In this document: positions 7,302 through 11,191 of the stretch, one piece after another
Numbering within the stretch: position 1 is the first letter of the stretch
Layout of the letters: each line of letters opens with the position of its first letter
Origin: CAITNQ01 sp041661365
GTDB lineage: Bacteria; Latescibacterota; UBA2968; UBA8231
Length of the DNA stretch: 11,191 bases
Assembly: GCA_041661365.1 (NCBI GenBank)
Contig: JBAZUN010000174.1
Coordinates: 1 to 11,191 of the forward strand
Direction: 5' to 3'
Translations under genes and position numbers: made by a program
Notes under the pieces: model-generated
What the model saw: only the letters and a program-made list of their open reading frames with translations
What the model was told of the DNA's origin: nothing
Databases searched by the model: none

Positions 7302-8645
7302 TTACTTCGGATGGCGTTCCGGCTGCAATAACCGCCGCACCTGCCACCCCCACAGCACGGCTACCGGCACCAGCTTGGTGCACCGGTAGAACAGCGAGGT
7401 TGCCAGGTCCCAGCTCCGTTCCGGATCGATCGGCCCCTTGACCCCGGGGGAGAGATCGAGAAGGAAGAAGGGCGTCGGCAAGGCCACGGCGGCGAAGGCG
7501 ACGAGGAGCCAAGGCTGGCCGGTTCGGTGGTAGAGCACGGCCAGGACCGGCAGCAGGAAGACGTAGTGGTGCTCCCAGACGTCCTTGTAGACCAGGAAGA
7601 AGGTCGTCAACCAGAGGGTGTAGGGGAGGAGCGGGTCCGCATGCCGGGTCCGCAGGGTAGCCAGGGCAGCGCCCCCGAGGGCCACCACCGGCCCGGACAG
7701 CACCAGCAGGCGACCCCAGAGCGGCAGGTCGGCCAGGGTGCTCAGCCCGGCCAGGGGTAGGCCGGCGGCCTTGGCCGCCACGCTGACCAGCGCCCCCCAC
7801 AAACCGAGGTTCCCCGCGTGGGTCAGGGCTCCCTGTACTCCGCCGGTCTCGAGATTGGCCGCCCGAAAAGCGGCCCAGCTTCCCGGATAGGCCAGGAAGT
7901 GGGGGAGCGAGGACCCGATCACCACCGCGGCACAGGCGGCCACGGCCCACCACCGTCGCTGCCTGAGGAAGGCCGGTCCGAGGATCAGGGCGTTCGGCTT
8001 GACCAGCACCGCGGCGATCCAGGCAGCGGCCCCCAGGTGCGTCCGGCCGCTGGCCACGGTCCAGAGGAGGAGGTAGAGGAGGGAGGCGGCCCAGAAGCTG
8101 ACCTGGCCGATGTAGAGTTCGAGGTAGAGCGGGGTCGAGGTCAGCCAGAGGAACAGTACCGTGGCCCGCCGGATCCCGCCCTCGGGGACCCACCGGCAGG
8201 TCAACCAGAGGTCGGCCGCCAGGACCAGCTCGGTGATGCCCAGGTAGACCAGGTAGGCCGTCGGCGCCGGCAGGAAGGAGAAGCCTCTGGCCACCAGGTG
8301 GGCGAAGGCCGGCAGGTAGCGGAAGCCGAACCCGGCCTCGATCCCGTATACGTCGCGGCCGGCCTGAACCGCCTGGCCGGCCAGGTAGTAGACGGCGAAA
8401 TCGAACCCCTGTCCGGTGTGGGAGGAGTCGTTGAAGAGCCGGTTCAGCCACCCGAGGTGGAGCGAGGCGAGGTAGACCAGGTGGACGGCGATCCCCGCCC
8501 CCACGATCAGGCCGGGGATTCCCCCCGGCAACCCGGCACCGCGGTCGCGGAGGGTTTGAGCAACCCGGTGGAGGGCCTGACCAGCCGGACCGGGGCCCGA
8601 TGGCGGTAGGGGGACCGGCTGACGAGGAGGACGGCTGCCTGACAT
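7302..8645 (-). CDS. Integral membrane glycosyltransferase, GT87/DUF2029 family
   Basis: Predicted GT-C-fold, polyprenyl-phosphate-sugar-dependent glycosyltransferase of the inner membrane, acting on the outer face; 447 residues, normal for the family. After a proline-rich cytoplasmic N-terminus (1-40) there are around ten hydrophobic spans. GFDFAVYYLAGQAVQAGRDVY (80-100) fits the first outer loop of the family, with Asp82 the probable catalytic acid, and FRYLPAFA (108-115) follows. YIGQVSF (178-184) corresponds to the GQ.N motif, and VKPNALILGP (215-224) to the conserved KP motif. The ATG at 8645 lies 37 bases after the protease stop, with no good Shine-Dalgarno, so it probably shares the protease promoter. 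The actual sugar and acceptor (lipid, glycan or protein) cannot be told from sequence; mycobacterial PimE is the characterised relative. Confidence 0.85.
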   Translation of the reverse strand: MSGSRPPRQPVPLPPSGPGPAGQALHRVAQTLRDRGAGLPGGIPGLIVGAGIAVHLVYLASLHLGWLNRLFNDSSHTGQGFDFAVYYLAGQAVQAGRDVYGIEAGFGFRYLPAFAHLVARGFSFLPAPTAYLVYLGITELVLAADLWLTCRWVPEGGIRRATVLFLWLTSTPLYLELYIGQVSFWAASLLYLLLWTVASGRTHLGAAAWIAAVLVKPNALILGPAFLRQRRWWAVAACAAVVIGSSLPHFLAYPGSWAAFRAANLETGGVQGALTHAGNLGLWGALVSVAAKAAGLPLAGLSTLADLPLWGRLLVLSGPVVALGGAALATLRTRHADPLLPYTLWLTTFFLVYKDVWEHHYVFLLPVLAVLYHRTGQPWLLVAFAAVALPTPFFLLDLSPGVKGPIDPERSWDLATSLFYRCTKLVPVAVLWGWQVRRLLQPERHPK

Positions 8646-8682
8646 GGGACGGCCCGGTCGGCCGCGGCTCGTCCGGGGCCCG

Positions 8683-10536
8683 CTACTGCGGGTCCTCGGG
8701 GGTGGCCTCCTGGGCCACCGGCTCCTGCGGCAGACCGATCTCGGGCTTGTGCAGCCACTCCTGGTACTGCCGCGGGTCGGCCAGGATCTCGCGGGCCCGG
8801 GCTACCTGGGGATCGACCGTGCAGTCGTAGGCGTACGCGGCCCGGAACCCGAAGGCCTTCTCCAGCACGTCGAAGGTCAGGCGCCAGGAGAGCAGGTCCG
8901 CGTCGTCCCGCCAGTGCTCCTCCTCCACCGCGTCGATCTCGGTCTGGAGCTGGTTCAGCGATTTGGCGAGCCGGCGGTAGTGCTCGTCCTTGTCGGTCCT
9001 TTCCCGCAGCCGCTTGAGGTCGGCCTCGGCCTCGCTGACGTAGTCGAACTTCTGGGTCGCGAGCATCTCGCGGAACTCCCGCAAGGTGCCGGCCTCGGCG
9101 CGGAAGGATCGGGTCACCTCCGGGTGGTGGACCTGGTACTCCCGGGCGAAGCGGAAGAACTTGGCGTCCCACGACTGCCAGCCGCTCAACTGGTTGTAGA
9201 GCGGAGTGGCCAACCGGCCCGCCACCTGGACGTCCGGGGTGATGCCGCCGCCACCGCGCACGGTCCGGCCCAGGACCTGGGTGCGGAAGGTCGCCTCGGG
9301 GCCGCTGACCAGGGTCGAGTCCTTGCGCATCCGCCGGTCGATCGAGCGGCCGCTGGGGGTATGCCAGGCGGCCATGGTCAGCTTCAGCTCGGCGTTCTCG
9401 CCGATGGCGACGGTGTGCTGAACCGAGCCCTTGCCGACCGTGGGGGTGCCCAGGATCAGGCCGCGGTCCCAGTCTTGCACGGCGCCGGCCACGATCTCCG
9501 AGGCGCTGGCCGAAGCCCGGTCGACCAGGACCACCAGGGGCATCTCGCCGATCAGGGCCTCCCGGTTGGTCAGGTACCGCGCGGTGTCGGCCATGGCCCG
9601 GCCGGCGGTATAGACCACCAACCGGTCCTTGGGCAGGAACAGGTCGGCCACCTCCACCGCTTCCTGGAGGTACCCGCCGCCGTTCCCGCGCAGGTCGAAG
9701 ATCAGCCGCTTCATCCCCCGCTGCTGCAGGTCGGCCAGGGCCTCCTGCACCTCCAGGCCGCACTGGCTCTGGAAGCGGACCAGCTTCACGTACCCGGTGG
9801 AGTCGGCGAAGAGGGTGTGGTACGGGACGCTGCGCATCCGGATCTCCTCGCGGACGATGGAGATCGCCAGGGGTTCGGACCGGCCGGCGCGCCGCAGGGT
9901 CAATCTCACCGGCGTGCCCGGCTTGCCGCGCATCAGGTCGGCCGCGTCGCCGGCGTCCATGCCGCGGGTGGTGCTGTCGTCGATGGCCAGGATCAGGTCC
10001 CCGGAGTGGACCCCGGCCCGCGCCGCCGGGGTGTCCTCGTGCAGGAGGGACCAGACCGCGATGGCGCTGTCGGGGTAGAGCACCTGGATGTGGAACCCCA
10101 GACCGCCGTAGTGGCCCTGGGTCTGGATGTTGAAGTTGGCGAGGTTCCGCTTCTCCATGAAGACCGTGTACGGGTCCAGGATCTCCATCATCCCGGCGAC
10201 CCCGAAGCGGATCAGGGTATCCGGGGCCACGCTGTAGAGGGCCTGATTCGACACCGATTCGGTCATCTGCATCAAGGTCCAGAACCCCTCGACCAGGTTT
10301 CCGCTCCGGGCCCGGAGGGTGTACTCCGAGGCCGGATCGAGGGCGGCGAAGATCCCGCGGGCCGCGGCGTTGACCAGGCTGTCGGCCGGAATCTCCTCGA
10401 CGTAGTGGCGATCTACGTGCTGGGCGATCTTCCAGAGCACGTCGCGGAACTCGGTCTGCACCGTGGGAGAGGCGTGGACACCGGAAGCCGAGAGCAGCAG
10501 GGCCGCGCTCAGGCCGAGGAGCATCGTACGGGCCAT
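8683..10536 (-). CDS. Secreted S41-family (C-terminal processing, Ctp/Prc-type) serine protease with duplicated N-domain
   Basis: Periplasmic Ser-Lys protease that would trim or degrade proteins from their C-termini; 617 residues, longer than typical CtpA. A signal peptide covers 1-22 (MART, hydrophobic core, HA/SP). Two copies of the helical N-domain follow (32-80 and 86-134), each ending in the LDP motif. A PDZ domain spans about 142-230 (GGLGFHI, GVHSGDLILAIDD). The protease core holds FDLRGNGGGYL (280-290), SASASE with the nucleophile Ser344, and TVGKGSVQ with general-base Lys369 and Gln373, in the family's spacing of 25 and 4 residues. ITPDVQV (432-438) closes the core. Residues about 440-617 form a helical, charged extension with a likely coiled coil (500-545) and a Pro/Glu-rich tail. 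The ATG at 10536 has AAGGA 8 bases upstream. Confidence 0.95.
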   Translation of the reverse strand: MARTMLLGLSAALLLSASGVHASPTVQTEFRDVLWKIAQHVDRHYVEEIPADSLVNAAARGIFAALDPASEYTLRARSGNLVEGFWTLMQMTESVSNQALYSVAPDTLIRFGVAGMMEILDPYTVFMEKRNLANFNIQTQGHYGGLGFHIQVLYPDSAIAVWSLLHEDTPAARAGVHSGDLILAIDDSTTRGMDAGDAADLMRGKPGTPVRLTLRRAGRSEPLAISIVREEIRMRSVPYHTLFADSTGYVKLVRFQSQCGLEVQEALADLQQRGMKRLIFDLRGNGGGYLQEAVEVADLFLPKDRLVVYTAGRAMADTARYLTNREALIGEMPLVVLVDRASASASEIVAGAVQDWDRGLILGTPTVGKGSVQHTVAIGENAELKLTMAAWHTPSGRSIDRRMRKDSTLVSGPEATFRTQVLGRTVRGGGGITPDVQVAGRLATPLYNQLSGWQSWDAKFFRFAREYQVHHPEVTRSFRAEAGTLREFREMLATQKFDYVSEAEADLKRLRERTDKDEHYRRLAKSLNQLQTEIDAVEEEHWRDDADLLSWRLTFDVLEKAFGFRAAYAYDCTVDPQVARAREILADPRQYQEWLHKPEIGLPQEPVAQEATPEDPQ

Positions 10537-10543
10537 GGGGAAG

Positions 10544-10548
10544 ATCCT
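10544..10548 (-). promoter_or_regulatory. Ribosome binding site of the S41 protease gene
   Basis: AAGGA on the minus strand ends about 8 bases before the ATG at 10536. It supports this start over the internal Met codon at residue 5, which would shorten the signal peptide. Confidence 0.55.
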
Positions 10549-10607
10549 TCAGGCGGCCAGATCACCGGGCCGCCGGGGCGGTAGGTGGGGGGGAGGATGC
10601 TGCAACA

Positions 10608-10635
10608 ATGATACTGGGGGAATCGGCCGAGTCAA
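10608..10635 (-). promoter_or_regulatory. Sigma70-type promoter for the S41 protease-GT87 operon
   Basis: On the minus strand TTGACT (10630-10635) and TATCAT (10608-10613) are 16 bases apart, each matching the consensus at 5 of 6 positions. This is the best promoter match in the window. Transcription should begin near 10600, leaving a leader of roughly 65 bases that contains a run of seven C residues. The -35 box lies inside the proximal copy of a direct repeat. Confidence 0.65.
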
Positions 10636-10664
10636 TGGGACCAGTGGGGGATCGGCCGCGTCAA
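10615..10664. repeat. Imperfect direct repeat pair across the coaX stop and the protease promoter
   Basis: The copy at 10645-10664 (minus strand TTGACGCGGCCGATCCCCCA) and the copy at 10615-10635 (TTGACTCGGCCGATTCCCCC, then A) differ by one substitution and one inserted base, with starts 29 bases apart. The distal copy includes the coaX stop codon; the proximal copy supplies the -35 box. Only the proximal copy is followed by a -10 box. Confidence 0.75.
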
Positions 10665-11191
10665 CGAGATCGACCGGTCCGGCGATGGTAGGCCAGCCGC
10701 AGGCCGCGCAGCACCAAGCCCGGGTCATGGCGCGCGTACCGGGTGGTCCGGCCGGCCAGGAACGGGCCGTCTCCCCCGGTGAGGTATCCGGTCATCGGGG
10801 TGCCGACTTGGTCTGCGATCCGCTCGAACAGGCCGTCCAGCAGGGCCGCACCACCGTGCAGGGCTCCGGCCTGCAGGCAGGCCGGGGTGCTCCGGCCCAG
10901 CAGGGATGCGGCCGGATCGAGGGGGACCTGCGGGAGCAGGCTGGTGCCCCCGCCCAACGCGGTCAGGCCCAGCCGCAGGCCGGGCAGGATCAGCCCGCCG
11001 AGGAAGGTACCCCGGGCGTCGACCGCATCGACCGTGATGGCCGTGCCCGCGTCGGCCACCACCACCCCCTGGCCGGGGGGCCGGTCGGCAAAGGCGGCCG
11101 CCGCCGCCGCGACCCGGTCGACCCCCACCCGGTCCGGATCGTCGTAGCGGATGCCCAGCCCCAGGTCCCAGGAGCCCCGCACCTCCAGGAC
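10661..11191 (-). CDS. coaX: Type III pantothenate kinase (5' end cut off)
   Basis: Phosphorylates pantothenate in the first step of CoA synthesis; type III enzymes belong to the ASKHA fold and are insensitive to CoA feedback. The C-terminal 176 residues are visible. They contain the conserved VGVDR segment, the phosphate/ATP motif VVVADAGTAITVDAV, then GGLILPGLRLGLTAL and LP.VPL, and the late YLTGGDGPFL motif. All of these fit CoaX, whose full length is about 250 residues. The N-terminal DxGNT phosphate loop lies beyond the right edge. The frame stays open to base 11191, so the apparent GTG at 11182 is an internal valine, not a start. The gene ends 124 bases before the S41 protease gene; its last bases form part of a direct repeat. 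Confidence 0.93.
   Translation of the reverse strand, partial: VLEVRGSWDLGLGIRYDDPDRVGVDRVAAAAAAFADRPPGQGVVVADAGTAITVDAVDARGTFLGGLILPGLRLGLTALGGGTSLLPQVPLDPAASLLGRSTPACLQAGALHGGAALLDGLFERIADQVGTPMTGYLTGGDGPFLAGRTTRYARHDPGLVLRGLRLAYHRRTGRSR

Noticed and set aside
7162..8451. A 429-codon minus-strand frame overlapping the GT87 gene
   Set aside because: It is the alternate frame of the glycosyltransferase, Pro/Arg/Gly-rich without hydrophobic spans; the GT87 frame carries the family motifs.
8646..8682. GC-rich short complementary stretches between the protease and GT87 genes
   Set aside because: Pairing is imperfect and expected by chance at this composition; there is no T tract.
8644..10584. 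A 646-codon plus-strand open frame opposite the S41 protease
   Set aside because: It mirrors the protease gene exactly and has no recognisable fold, no Shine-Dalgarno and biased composition.
10587..10593. Seven-base G run (C run in the transcript) in the protease leader
   Set aside because: It could be slippery, but it lies outside the coding region and the core promoter, so there is no basis to claim phase variation.

Overview
The window is a GC-rich stretch of bacterial chromosome in which every gene I can support lies on the minus strand. Both exported proteins carry ordinary signal peptides without a lipobox cysteine, and a PDZ tail-protease gene sits beside a polytopic glycosyltransferase gene. 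This suggests a diderm, probably environmental bacterium, such as an uncultured high-GC lineage, but I cannot name the phylum. I see no IS elements, CRISPR arrays, tRNAs, rRNAs or phage genes. No gap between genes exceeds about 135 bases.

Reading in the direction of transcription (high to low coordinates): (1) the 3' two-thirds of a type III pantothenate kinase gene (coaX), cut by the right edge. (2) A good sigma70-type promoter, then a secreted S41 (Ctp/Prc-type) protease and, 37 bases on, a GT87 (DUF2029) membrane glycosyltransferase. (3) A second sigma70-type promoter, then lipA (lipoyl synthase), an overlapping kinase-fold gene (4-base ATGA overlap), and mnmG (tRNA uridine modification) 61 bases further on. 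(4) A 22-base palindrome, then a branched-chain-amino-acid-type ABC uptake cluster: periplasmic binding protein, a perfect 12-bp hairpin, the LivH-type permease and the LivM-type permease. The last runs off the left edge; the two ATPases (LivG and LivF types) would be expected beyond it.

Most of this is housekeeping: CoA synthesis, lipoate synthesis, tRNA modification and nutrient uptake. The gene order is less usual. lipA has no lipB beside it and is instead coupled to a degenerate methylthioribose-kinase/APH-like protein. mnmG lacks its frequent partners mnmE and rsmG. The S41 protease carries its N-terminal helical domain twice in tandem and has an unassigned C-terminal extension of roughly 175 residues. 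No clearly new multi-gene system is evident. The best leads are the lipA-kinase pair, the duplicated protease domain, and a few clear cis-acting repeats.
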